This document shows positions 21,907 through 32,330 of a stretch of DNA of 64,000 bases, one piece after another. The translations under genes and the position numbers were made by a program. The notes below the pieces were generated by a model that saw nothing but the letters and a program-made list of their open reading frames with translations, did no database searches and had not been told where the DNA came from. The DNA lies in the NCBI RefSeq assembly GCF_001649575.2, contig NC_051452.1:13527621-13591620 (forward strand), in the 5' to 3' direction. This stretch comes from Kryptolebias marmoratus. Taxonomy: Eukaryota; Chordata; Actinopteri; Cyprinodontiformes; Rivulidae. Each line of letters opens with the position of its first letter. The first letter of the stretch is position 1.

Positions 21907-23814
21907 ATATTTGGTTCCCACTGGTAACTTTTGCAAAAAAACAACAGCAAATGTCTCCAAATTCAGAGGACTTATTGTCCGCGATGAGAGGAATAAACAC
22001 AGTTAAAGACTTGTTGGTAAATTAAGTTCAAACCTCCTAGCCATTAGGAAAAAATCATCCAGCAGACCCAAAAACATGACTGTGGGCCACATTGAAACTC
22101 TTGTCACCATAAAGACTTCAGGAAAGCTGTGAGGATGTCGGAATGCATAAAAAGCATCCCTGTCAAGACTCTCTCTCCCGGAGGAGGCAATGGACTGTAC
22201 GACCGATCCCCAGCTGCTCTCGCCGAGCCATTTTCTCTCACCTTGACAGAAATGTGAACGCGCAGATGGCAAACTGCTCACTGCTTATTTATTCCACGGC
22301 TATTTTCTCATAAACACACATCCTCGGCGCCTCTGGGGACGAGTGGCATGGAGGTCACGTGAACTGAGAGGCTGAACAGAGGGCTTTCAGGGTGAAAGAA
22401 CAGAGAACAAATCTGCAAAAAAACAAGAAATGGTTTAAAAAAGCAGCTTTAAAAAAAAAAAAACTCTGCAGAGGGTTAATCCGCATTAGGAAATTTGCCT
22501 CCTGTCTTTGAACCAACTAACGAGACCCAGAATACAAACCCAGGATCTTGTCTGTGACTGAGCTCCAAAGGCTCGGCCTCTAATGCTTTGTTTGTTAATC
22601 TCAGCGTTCCCAGTCGTCCAGCATCCTGCCTCAATCGTTATGGGCTCCATTTACCACGAGCCCTGCCATAATCGCCCGTTTCTCATTTTCCCTGGGCTTC
22701 AGCTTATTTAATATTTTTTTTAAATGCCCTACCACTGGGCTGCTTGGCCAGTTACAGAGCAGAGCATTACTCAGCACTTTGTATCCAAATGCATGTGCCA
22801 TAGGGGCCGATCAGAGAAAATGCAAAACACAGCACTGAGCCAGAGAAGCTGTGAATACCAATTATTCCACATGTAGACGACTGGGCAAGCCGCCTGCACA
22901 TTTTCTGGAAGAAAATAAAGTTATTAACTGATAACACACTGCGGCAGCTGGTTGTTTGGTTGTTTTTTTTTTTCCCTTTACGTGATAAACCTAAAGAGCA
23001 TCATAAACTCATCCACTAGAACAAAACTCTTCCAGTTATAGACTGTAGTTTCCAAACTGTTCTACGAAGTGATCAAAAAGAAGTATTTGACACGAACACA
23101 CCAGCTGGGAATAGTTCCATTATGGTGAAATTATAACAGTCACGGTGTGTTTGATGCCAAGCGAATCCCAAATGGGCTTTAACGGGCGAAGCTGTTAGAG
23201 CGAAACGCCTCATCGCGACTACTTCCCACAGTTTTCTGTTTGTCTTCGTGAGTGCACCTCTGAAGTTGGTTCTCATTTCTTCCAGATCAGGTCCCACGGG
23301 GCCGCCACCGCCGCTCCCAAAGATGATAAATTACGCCGGAAACAAAAAGTTCACAAATTCAACATAGCACCTGTAGGCGCCAGAAACTTCCGCCGCCTGG
23401 CTTCGTTCGTGGGACGAGATGCTGATTTGTCCAAACCCTCACATCCACTCGGGTTTTCCCACTTTGTGAACCATCGCCTTTAGTGAAAAGGAGCTGCCAG
23501 ACACTAATGATTTCAGATAATTACCTTCACTATTCTGCACACCAGTGGTGACACACAGGGGCCTCTGTGACTGCCTCATCGCCACTTACCAAAGAGCTCT
23601 CCGTTGACCTTGTGTGTTCATTTCCAGCCTGCTTTTTGGGTCAATACCGTTGGCTGTAACAGATGCAGGGGAAAAGTTGCTGCTGGGTATATGTTTAACG
23701 GAGCTTAGAAGAAGCTCGCTTTTACTAAATTACACACCATTGTCATTATCACACAATTTTAGATGCAAAGATTAGGTGTTTCCAGACTACTCTGTGTTGT
23801 TTCCACATTAATTA
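21907..23814. other. no gene seen; possible conserved non-coding segment at 22480-22930
   Basis: Sequence from 22480 to 22930 is free of recognised repeats, with mixed composition and TAAT/ATTA and TTTGTTTGTT words. It looks more like constrained DNA than its surroundings, but this is judgement, not alignment. 23280-23420 is CpG-richer. Confidence 0.35.
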
Positions 23815-24693
23815 TACTATATTGCCAAAAGTATTCACTCATTGAATACACAATGATTCATCCAAATCATTGAATTCTGGTGTTCCAATCCCTTCCATGA
23901 CCACGGGTGTATAAAAATCAAACACCTAGGCATGCAGACTGCTTCTATAAACGTTTATAAAAGAATGGGTCGCTCTCAGGAGCTCAGTAAATTCCAGCGT
24001 AGTATCTTGATAGGATGCGACCTGTGCAATATATCCAGTCGTGAATTTTCCTCGCTACCAAATATTCCAGTCAGCTGTTAGTGGTATTATAACAAAGTGG
24101 AAGTGATTGGGAACAACAGCAACTCCGCCACAAAGGGATAGGTTATGTAAAATCATAGGGCAGGCTCAGCAGATGCTACAGTCAATAGCTACAGCCCTCC
24201 AAACTTCATGTGGCCTTCAGATTAGCTCAAGAACAGCATAGAGAGCTTCATGGAATGGGTTTCCATGGCTGAGCAGCTACATCCAAACCTTACATCACCA
24301 AGTGCAAAGAGTCTGATGCAGTGGTGTAAAGCACGCCGCCACTGGGCTTTAGAGCATTGGAGACGTGTCCTCTGGGGGACAAATTATGCTTCTCTCTCTG
24401 GCAATCGGATGGATGAGTCTGGGTTTGGTGGTTGCCAGGAGAACGGTACTTGTCTGACTGTATTGTGCCAAGTGTAAAGTTTGGTGGAGGGAGGATTATG
24501 GTGTGGGGTTGGTTTTCAGGAGTACTTAGTTGTAGTGAAAGGAACTCTAAATGCTTCAGCACACCAAGACATTTTGGACAATTTTCATGCTCATATGCTC
24601 ATATTAAACCTCAGGGATTAAGAATGGGATGTTACTCAAGTTCATACAGTATATGGTGAAGGGAGGCGAGTGAATACTTTTGGCAGTATACTG
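23815..24693 (+). mobile_element. internally deleted Tc1-like transposon (same family as 434-2379)
   Basis: The left end TACTATATTGCCAAAAGTAT and the right end ATACTTTTGGCAGTATACTG are inverted repeats; TA flanks both sides. The N-terminal and middle part of a Tc1-like transposase is recognisable in plus orientation: MGRSQELSKFQR is readable near 23966, and the WCKARRHWALEHWRRVLWG block at about 24321-24380. After a block ending near 24590 the copy jumps to the right-end region, so the C-terminal half is deleted. Stops and frameshifts make it inactive. Confidence 0.88.
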
Positions 24694-26419
24694 TATCAAG
24701 CACAGTCGTGGAAGGCTGATGATATAGATTGCTTATGAACTCTTCTGTAGATATTCAAATGGGAAACCATCTGTCCAGCAGTTATGACCTGGACCAAACT
24801 CGATCAGAAACGGGACATTGATCTAAAACACAGCAGTAAATCTACAACAGAACGGCAGGAAAGGAAAAGAATCAAGGTGTTGGAATGGTCTAAATGTTGT
24901 TATGGCTTTGAAAGCTTTTCGTGAGTTAGTTGACATCTTCATCCGAGCTTTTCCAAATTGTTTAAAAAGGCATAGTAATCTTACCTCGCAGAAAGTAATA
25001 AAAAAATAAAAATCTGCTGCTTTTTGTCGTTCTCCAGTTGTACAGGACTGTCCAATCAAATTTTTATTTTATTCAGATAAAAGTTGACCATTTCTATTTT
25101 TAATACTCTTTATAAAATAAACAGATCATTGTGGAACCTTCAAGGCTTACCAAAAACAAAGATGACATGTATAATTCATGTGGCCACGGGAATTTGGTCC
25201 GCTTCACTCAGCCTCCTTGTAAACACACGAAGGCTGAACACAGCTTTTTCACGTGCCAGCTGCAGAGGCGATACGTCTGATCTAACAACCCGCCGAAGTC
25301 CCGTTTCGCTCGTCCATGCGCACCACCACCTGCACGGGGGGAGCGGGAATGTTTTCCGGACTCATCGGGAACGTTGGCCTGCCTGCGATGAGCACAGCTG
25401 CTGTGGTGAACAGCAGCCATAATGAGCTGCTTCCACTCCTACAGCTCCAGCTCTCTCCCTCTGAGAGCAATCAAGCCGCGAATGCGCGCAGGTATATTAA
25501 CTTCCCGGTTATGTGTATTAATGTGAGCAAAAGAAGTACAATATGAAATCATATGAAAGGCGTTTTATTTAATCTCAAGTAATGGAAAAGAAAGACTGAA
25601 AAATGTCAGATTTGTTCTCAGTGTACACTTCTACTGCACTCCATGTTCAAGTAATAAAAAATACGAGTCTGCAGCCTGTCACAGAAAATTATCAGAAGTG
25701 ACCATTCACTACACAATGACAGTAGCCACGTCCTCATTCTGATCATCTTTCTTAAACCTTTAATATTTTCATTTGTTCTGTACAAAGACTGTTAAATCTG
25801 TTGTAAGAAAATACACGTCTCTTCGAGGAGCATTGCTGTCCACTCTTGATATGTCGGTGTAGGTAATCAGTCCTTCAGGACACACCAAATCTAAGAGTTT
25901 TATTTTTGGAAAAGGAAACAAGACTTTTTTTTTCATTTGCTTTTCATCCAAGGAGCTTTATCGATCCAGGCCCTATCCATACGGAAACAATTTTTGTGAT
26001 TGAAGCGGGGTTCCAAGTGAAAAAGTTCCTTGCGTTTTCGTGTAGTAGCGTGTGAGCTTTATGCTCAGGTTGTTTCCTGTTTTTGTGGCAGCTGTACAAC
26101 GCCACATACAGGCCTGGCATAGGTACTGCTGCATTAACGTGTAGCTGAAAACATTTCTAGAAACGGTGCCCTGTTTCCGAGGAAGTAGATCATTTTGGAA
26201 AGACAGCGTTCCTGTGTGGACGTGACTAGGATTATGGCAGTTTTGTGACTAAACTGCATCTAGAATATTGCAAGTCATTTGTACGAATGTCGCACAAATA
26301 CCACAATTTATTCGCAACTGCATAAGTATGCAAATGTGTTGAAAATTGGATCACAAGTTTAAGGTTTCCAACTTTTTGGCGTCAGTCAGCCCAGTCAGAT
26401 AACCAGGCCTATCCAGCAA
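24694..26419. other. no gene seen; CpG-rich patch at 25200-25500
   Basis: 24800-24900 resembles a scrap of the second Tc1-like family (AATCAAGGTGTTGGAATGGT). 25200-25500 is GC- and CpG-rich, with overlapping frames on both strands and a donor-like GCGCAG|GTATAT at about 25490. No protein family is recognised. It could be a promoter or first exon. Confidence 0.35.
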
Positions 26420-26671
26420 CTCACTGGGCTGTGACTGCTGATGACAAAATGCAAACGGCATTTGCAAGTGAGTCTCCAAAATGTCTACGGAAGTTCTCCA
26501 TTGATGATGTGTTGGAAAAATTTGCGCAACAATTATTTAGTCTCAAAATAGTCACAGATGTCTGGAACACTTCTCGGTTTAGTTTCTGTAATTTAAGAGG
26601 GTGGAGCTGATTCCAAGTGAAAATTTTGGTATTTTATAGCAACTAGTCCCCAACAGTGGCAGCCCAGTGAG
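26420..26671. mobile_element. unassigned inverted-repeat element (family IR-1), copy 3
   Basis: The ends are perfect 12-base inverted repeats, CTCACTGGGCTG (26420-26431) and CAGCCCAGTGAG (26660-26671), extending imperfectly inwards as ...CTGTTGGGGACTAG. The interior shares TTGCAAGTGAGTCTCC with copy 2. Confidence 0.65.
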
Positions 26672-26679
26672 ATACTGCC

Positions 26680-27458
26680 TCAGTAACCTTCATGAGGGGG
26701 TGGGGGCAGGGGTTGATTTGCATCTACTACTGATTCAGTTTGAATTGAGAAAGCTCCTCAGACAAGAAATGTCTTCAAAAATTAAAAGTCCAGTTGCCTT
26801 TTTAATAATAAAAATACCTCTTGATATGCTTTTCTACAGTGAGAGCAACATTGAATCATCACATCATAAACTCACCAAGATCCTCACAAAGACAGCTGCT
26901 GTGCCATCTAGTCAACATTAACACCTTGTTCAGAAAATACAACAATTACATGAACATTCATAATCAGAGCGTGGGATCGAGCTGTGCCTAGATTCTGGCT
27001 TCGAACAAGCGTGTCGATGTTTATGTCTCCTGCAGTTTTGGTAAACGGGGCCAGTCTTTGCCTCGTTGTAAATGAGGAGTTCAACACAAGCCTCAACGCT
27101 TCCCGTCGTGTAAATTCATGTAAAAATCATGGCGCTGCTGGCATAGACAAGCAGCCACCTGAGGGTTCTCCACAGTCTTGAGAAACAGGTTTCCAGCTTT
27201 GTGTGTAATTTCTCGGTCTGTCAGCAGCGTTAGCGCTGAACCACCTTGAAGCTGCAGCGGACACATTAACAGTGAGAAGTTTGCTTTGGTCTCGCACAGG
27301 AGAGATTCCTGGCCAAGTAGGCAGAGCTCTATAAAGCCTCAAATGCATCAGCAGAACTGATCCTTGAGCTTCCCGCTGTACATGATGGAGAGGCAGGAGG
27401 TAAAGACAGTTAATCCCTGTTTTAACTCTCCCACTGGAAAAAAACACTTCCAGTTCTG
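26680..27458 (-). other. b3galt1: probable b3galt1 3' untranslated region (end not fixed)
   Basis: This is unique-looking sequence downstream of the TAG stop with no other gene. No AATAAA is seen close to the stop on the minus strand. The nearest candidates read on the minus strand are ATTAAA at 26806-26801 and AATAAA at 26312-26307. Vertebrate B3GALT1 transcripts have long 3' ends, so either is possible; I could not choose. Confidence 0.35.
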
Positions 27459-28445
27459 CTAACATTTGAGGTGTTTCTTGCTTGTCATGTCGTTCCAGAT
27501 GCGGTGCATTTCCTCTGGGGAGATCTGATGGACGGTGACCACCCGCCGGTAGCGGCAGAGGCTATAGGCCATCTTCCAGTGGTTGAAGCCACTGTTCTGA
27601 AAGGGGTGGATGCCTAACTTACGGAGGCACACACCCACGTACACGTCCTCTAGGTGCAGCAGCCTGGTGTGTAAGGATGTCTTGTATATGAGCTCAGCCA
27701 CGTCCGCCGAGAAGACGTAGCCAGTGCCAGAGCAGAAGGGGGGGTACTTACTGTCAGGGTAGAGATCCCTGGGCATGTACCACTTGCTCCGCATGTCTCT
27801 GATTGGCCCACCGTTGATGACGTAGCCTGTGAAATACCTCCTCCTGGGTTTGGTGGTGGGCTTCAGGAGGTTGTAGATGAGGTTCTCCATGTTGACAAAG
27901 ATGTCACTGTCCGTCTTAAGAACATATTGAGACTTGGAGCAGAAGGTGGCCACCCAGCGCATGCCCATCATTGTCTTAAGGGTCAGGTTGTGGTATGAAT
28001 CGATAAAATCCTCCACCACAATGTCATGGAAGATCTGACTCTCCTGTTCCACCATCTGGTTGAGGACGGCATCTGTGCTTCGGCCCAACAGGAAAAGCGT
28101 GACCACACGGACATCTGGAAATGTGGTCTCATCCCCCCACGTCTCCCTGATGGCCTGGCGGGCATCGAACTCCTTGTGGGTGGTGCTGATCAGGATGACG
28201 AGGAAAGGAGGTTCGGCCTCGCACTTCTTGGCTTCGTTGATGAGGTAGCCAAAGTCATGTGGGTTGAGCGAGCGCGTGCGGATGTTGCTGAGCGTGGAGT
28301 TCTTTACCACTTTGGGTGCCTTGCGTATTGGGATGGACATCTGGCCTACAAATGAAGAGGAGGGGCGGGACACACTCAGGTACCACAGAGCACTGGCCCA
28401 GCATACCACCGTCAGCAAGTACAAGCAAGAGACCTTAGAAGGCAT
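27459..28445 (-). CDS. b3galt1: beta-1,3-galactosyltransferase 1 (complete single-exon coding region)
   Basis: The frame runs 328 codons from ATG (28445) to TAG (27459). The protein closely matches vertebrate B3GALT1, which is 326 residues in human; the two extra residues fall in the variable stem. Seen: a short cytosolic N-terminus, one signal-anchor segment at about residues 6-25 (type II membrane topology), a stem to about residue 78, then a GT31 catalytic domain. Family motifs are RQAIRETWGDE at 96-106, EDFIDSYHNLTLKT at 145-158, the metal/UDP-binding DSD at 179-181, and EDVYVG at 266-271. N-glycosylation sequons occur at N49 and N153. By family knowledge the enzyme moves galactose from UDP-galactose to GlcNAc ends in beta-1,3 linkage (type 1 chains) in the Golgi. 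The start is supported by the conserved MxSKVSCLY opening and by in-frame stops upstream. No truncation or frameshift is seen. Teleosts may carry a and b duplicates; which copy this is cannot be told here. Confidence 0.96.
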   Translation of the reverse strand: MPSKVSCLYLLTVVCWASALWYLSVSRPSSSFVGQMSIPIRKAPKVVKNSTLSNIRTRSLNPHDFGYLINEAKKCEAEPPFLVILISTTHKEFDARQAIRETWGDETTFPDVRVVTLFLLGRSTDAVLNQMVEQESQIFHDIVVEDFIDSYHNLTLKTMMGMRWVATFCSKSQYVLKTDSDIFVNMENLIYNLLKPTTKPRRRYFTGYVINGGPIRDMRSKWYMPRDLYPDSKYPPFCSGTGYVFSADVAELIYKTSLHTRLLHLEDVYVGVCLRKLGIHPFQNSGFNHWKMAYSLCRYRRVVTVHQISPEEMHRIWNDMTSKKHLKC

Positions 28446-28465
28446 CGCTGTTCACTTGGCTGGCG

Positions 28466-28567
28466 TTACCAGCGGCAGCAGTGTCGGAAACGTCGAGGCC
28501 CCTCCTCCATGGGGTGCGTTAGATCTGGCGGCGCAGCTTGAGGCTGCCTCCGCAACACCGCTGACAT
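28466..28567 (-). promoter_or_regulatory. upstream open reading frame 3 of b3galt1 (33 codons)
   Basis: An ATG at 28567, with a second in-frame ATG at 28510, opens a 33-codon arginine- and proline-rich frame that ends in TAA at 28468-28466. The stop lies only 20 bases before the b3galt1 start, a spacing that would disfavour efficient re-initiation at the main ATG. Confidence 0.45.
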
Positions 28568-28596
28568 TAATTTCAGATAATGGACTCCTCTACTGT

Positions 28597-28647
28597 CTAG
28601 CGTTGGTGTTTTGATTGAAAAGAAGCACAGGGGAGATTTCTTATCAT
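28597..28647 (-). promoter_or_regulatory. upstream open reading frame 2 of b3galt1 (16 codons)
   Basis: An ATG at 28647 opens MIRNLPCASFQSKHQR and stops with TAG at 28599-28597. It is the second short frame in the predicted leader and does not overlap the first or third. Confidence 0.4.
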
Positions 28648-28657
28648 GTCTGTGGCC

Positions 28658-28711
28658 TTACAAGGTCTCATCACAGCTTGTGGAAAGGCTTTCAATTCTC
28701 TCCGATGGCAT
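28658..28711 (-). promoter_or_regulatory. upstream open reading frame 1 of b3galt1 (17 codons)
   Basis: Immediately after the predicted splice acceptor the first three exon bases are ATG. They open a 17-codon frame ending in TAA at 28660-28658. It begins MPSERIESLS and ends well before the main start, so it could reduce or gate translation of b3galt1. The reading is direct; the regulatory role is inferred. Confidence 0.45.
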
Positions 28712-28733
28712 CTGAAAAAAAAAAAAAAAAAAA
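28712..28733 (-). promoter_or_regulatory. splice acceptor of the b3galt1 coding exon
   Basis: On the minus strand an uninterrupted T tract of 18-19 bases ends in CAG just before 28711. Its length and purity make it one of the strongest acceptor-like signals in the window. A pure T tract is also prone to length change. Confidence 0.65.
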
Positions 28734-30990
28734 GATGAGAAAATCATAACCACGTAATGAAACAGCAGAAAGACGAGCACATTGATTGATGTAACACAGA
28801 ACAGGCTGGATTTTATATTCTTTAGGAGGCATTTATATCGGCAAGGCGCGTGACATATTTAACAATGCTTTTTATTCCCTTTTTCATTACAGCCTATAAG
28901 AACAGCGGCTGTGCAGACCCTGTGCTGCAGCCTATCATTCTTTCACTGACTGTGATGAGAGAGCTACAGTCTGAAGAAAGAGAATATTGGAGGAAACACA
29001 AGGGCCTGCTCCGTCTTCGTCCGACCACTCTCTATTTGTAAATGCTGTTTATCTCGTTTTTATCCCTCCTGGACCAGACAGTGGCTGGAAAATCAGAGCT
29101 TGAGATGAGGAGGAGGAGACGGATTGAGGCAGAGGAGGTGAAACGGTCTCATGGGGGAGAAAAAAAGAGCCACTTCCTCTCCAACCTTCTCATTTGGACT
29201 CTCCATACCTTAATGTCCATCTGAGCTCAGCGTGTGGATCTTTTTCTTTTTCTTTTTAAATCACCCGCTGTCAAAAGGAATGTTTTTTGCTTTTGTCGCT
29301 GTGTGTCTGTGAGTGTGCTTTTTTTATTTGTATGTTAGCAAAATATCTCCTGAACCTCTCTATGTAACTTCCTTGAAACTTGTAATGTGAAACAGCTTTG
29401 TTAACTTGACGGACACTGCTCAGAAACTTTCAGAATCACTTCTTAAATATGAACTGAACCCCCCCCCCAAACATTTATTGTACTTTTACGGATTTAGGTG
29501 TCTGTCTGGATTCAAAGGCAGTGATGGATGAGCAGCTCAAAGGCTGTTTGGTGTCTGAAAGCCAAAGTAAATTAAATGCGTCTCTTCGAACAGACTTATT
29601 TGCTCCAGATATGCTGTAATCTCTTATGATGTGACAGCAGCTCTGTATGTTCTTACTGATTGAGCTCGACGGCTGATAAAACACTCAAAAAGATCTGATT
29701 AGAGATAGTAAAATGTGCAAAGACGCCTCTGGAGCTCCGTTTTGAGATAGGAGTGTTACGATAAGAGCAGCTCATTCTTTTATCACGTGGTGGATTTTGT
29801 CATGTCTTGCGGCATGCAACGGTTCTTTTCATCAGGACTTTTCTCTTTTTCCGCTATCTCTTCTTTCTCTTTCCGAAGCAGTGTCATCAATCTCATGGTC
29901 CAGTAGAAGCCATCTCATCACAGCTGCTTTCCCACACCTCCTCCCTCCTTGTGCCCTCAATCACTCTCTTCGTCTCTACTTCAGTGGAGGCTTGATCCAT
30001 CTTTATATGTCTCGCTGCTCCCCTCCCCTGCCTCTAGTCAGCTTTTCATTGTTTTTGTCTGGTTTTAAGTCTCCTACACTATCTTGTTTCTTTCCTCACA
30101 TCACTTGAACCTCTCGTTACTTACCCTCCATGCTCTCTTATTTTTGGAGGGAGGAGGGAGTATTCCTCTTTCAGAACTCATCTCTAACTTATTGACAGCT
30201 TCCACTGCAATCAGTCTACCTTCAGGCACTCCATCTTCGCTACTCCTCCTCCTTACAAAAAACTCACTACATCATCTTCATCCCATTTCCTCGACCTTGC
30301 TCCCCCTTCTTCCCACTCTTCCTGCTTGCACGTCGGCTTGTTTTCACCTTGAGGAGGGTCTACTGGCTTCATGAACCTGCAAAAAGTACTTTGCATCCAT
30401 TTCCCCCCCCCTCGCCCAGAAACCAAAATCCTTTAGTGATGCACCTCACAAAATCACGAGACCCCTCTTCGACTCGGAGTAAATTAAAAGATGGCTTTGC
30501 CGTTTTCAGGCTGCCGTGACACTTTGAATTACAATGGTGCTCAGCAGATGCTCTCTGAAGAAAATGTTTCACATTTACCAGGATGTCGAGGCTGGAGTCT
30601 GCCGACTCTAGCTGTGGTGAGAGAGCCCCTGCAGTTGGCAATATTCTACAAGACCTGCGGTATTTCATGGTTAGACCACATAATCTACTGATTCAGCCAA
30701 TATGTGTAGGGGGTATGAGAATTGCAGATTTTATTGCCATCTGTTGAGTCTATGATCACAAAAATTGTCTTCAGACACTGTTAGAAGCAGATAAGATTCC
30801 TTCAATTTCTGCTAAATCATTAAACTGCCAACTTGTAATGTGCATACGCTCTCAGCTACTGGTTGATTAGGTCCATGAAGATAACACTTTTGAAGTGTAA
30901 TGCAACAATCTTGAAATAAATCTGCTTCTGTAAAAGTTTAAACCAAAAGAAGTTAATTGTTTGTTTTCCTGTTAGCATCTCAACCCGATT
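28734..30990. other. intron or intergenic DNA; long pyrimidine-rich stretch
   Basis: No gene recognised. 29090-29150 is purine-rich, while 29800-30350 is a stretch of about 550 bases strongly enriched for C and T on the plus strand, with overlapping frames of low complexity. 29320-29360 has scraps of the AGCAAAATATCTC repeat motif. Confidence 0.45.
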
Positions 30991-30999
30991 CAAGTAGGT

Positions 31000-31270
31000 C
31001 GCCACAGTTATTTGACATTAGCAAACACAAAAATAGCTACAGCCCAAGTCGGTTTTACAGATATTAAGCTAAAATTTGGTGTAGTAGTAGCTGGAAGTTA
31101 TCCAATTTGGCATGGAAGATGTTGGATGATATACATTTCCTTAAGGAATGCTACATTTATTCATCTGTGCAATTGTTTTGAAGGATTTGAGGTGCAGCAA
31201 AGCACTGTTGTTTCTATTTATGAGCCCAACTGCACTGATTTAAATGAGGTGATCAACACTTGTCAATATA
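31000..31270 (-). repeat. dispersed repeat family R-2 (ACTACCACACCAAATTTTAG), copy 1
   Basis: GCTAAAATTTGGTGTAGTAG at 31068 is the inverted form of the family motif also found at 33110, 47740 and 60270. Non-coding. Confidence 0.65.
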
Positions 31271-31611
31271 ACGCCTCACAATCATACAGCATCAAAAACT
31301 AGTGATGAATAAAAATGATGAAAGATCTTAACATCTGTTTGATTATGATTAATATATTGCTCAAAAGTGGGATTACCAACAAGCCTCTAACAGTTTATGT
31401 CCTAACGTCAGACGTTCCTTTTAAACTCAGCTTACAAGTAAGAAGTACAGAGTGTGTCTGACATTCACTACTTGTACCTTTTATCAATGTATGTAGATCT
31501 TACTTAGTACATGTGTTTATTTAATTTTGCTTGTTTAAAGACACTTTTACTCTGATTTCTATTTAAAATGTATTTATTAAACTAGCTTTTCTGGAAGGAA
31601 TGCATATTACA

Positions 31612-32060
31612 CACCACTTGGCATGCCAAAGGTTTAAACACAGACCTGGCATGATTTGTTAGCACTCAGAGTATGTGTTCTTATTGACTCTCAGGTACTA
31701 CCAAACCAAATTTGAATTTAATTTATGTAAAACTGACTGAGGTATAGCCATTTTGTTCACTTAAGTTGATTAGGTGTTTTGCCTCTTGAATCAAGTTGAC
31801 TTCAAAGGTGAATCAGTTGTAGATGCACATCCAACAATTACTTTGAGAGTTTTATTAAAATCCTACCGGAGGCTCATGGGATATTTTGCTAACAGATGAA
31901 AATGGACTCTGACAGTTAATGCCAAAGTTTCAAACAAAGATTTTGCTCTATCTGTTTGTGCTTAAAGTATGTATTGGGGATCAGTCTCATCTACTATCAC
32001 ATTCAATTTTAGCTAAAAATTTGTAAAACTGACTTAGTTATGACTATTTTGGTAAATGTG
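31612..32060 (+). repeat. dispersed repeat family R-2, copy 2 (two units in tandem)
   Basis: Unit one starts ATGCCAAAGGTTTAAACACA (31623) and unit two starts GCCAAAGTTTCAAACAAAG (31921). Both continue with the TTAGCACTCAGAGTATGTG-type and TAAAACTGACT blocks. The first unit lacks the insertion present at the matching place in 60120-60198. Confidence 0.7.
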
Positions 32061-32134
32061 CTTTAACACAAAAATGAGTTTAAGTCATAACATTCAAAGT
32101 GTAAACATTGTTTGCCGAAATGTCTTCATGACTG

Positions 32135-32330
32135 TAAAAAAAAAAACAAAAAACAAAAAAAACAAAAAATTGAATGATCACGTGACCCAACGTCAAAACA
32201 CTGCACCCCTCACCCAGTGTGTGTATATGTGTGTGTGTTCTTGACTTTGGTGTAAAATGGGGACCAAAACCTGACAATGGGGACCCCTTTTCCCTTGAGA
32301 ACCAAACTTCTGTCCCTGTGAGTACAAAAT
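32135..32330. repeat. A-rich simple repeat and GGGGACC repeat fragment
   Basis: 32138-32168 is an A/C simple repeat. 32215-32300 has a short TG run, then TTGACTTTGGTGTAAAATGG and GGGGACCAAAACCTGACAAT, a repeat pattern common in fish. Confidence 0.45.

Larger units (their letters stand above)
28446..28711 (-). other. b3galt1: 5' untranslated part of the b3galt1 coding exon
   Basis: On the minus strand a run of 18-19 T residues ends in CAG at 28714-28712, a very strong splice acceptor. The exon would therefore begin at 28711 and carry about 266 bases of leader before the start codon at 28445. A coding exon preceded by one or more non-coding exons agrees with the known layout of vertebrate B3GALT1. 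The upstream donor exon was not identified. The exon boundary is an inference from the splice signal, not from transcript data. Confidence 0.7.

Noticed and set aside
21121..22006. Several 260-280 codon frames spanning the gap
   Set aside because: They are mostly X residues from the run of N and have no real coding content.
27127..27465. 112-codon minus frame just after b3galt1 as an extra gene
   Set aside because: It overlaps the stop region, lacks a recognised domain and fits better as 3' untranslated sequence.
28026..28355. 109-codon plus-strand frame opposite b3galt1
   Set aside because: It lies wholly antisense to a conserved coding exon and is explained by that gene's codon pattern.
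29797..30374. Overlapping plus frames rich in S, L and P
   Set aside because: Produced by the C/T-rich base composition; all three frames stay open for long, which is not typical of one true coding frame.
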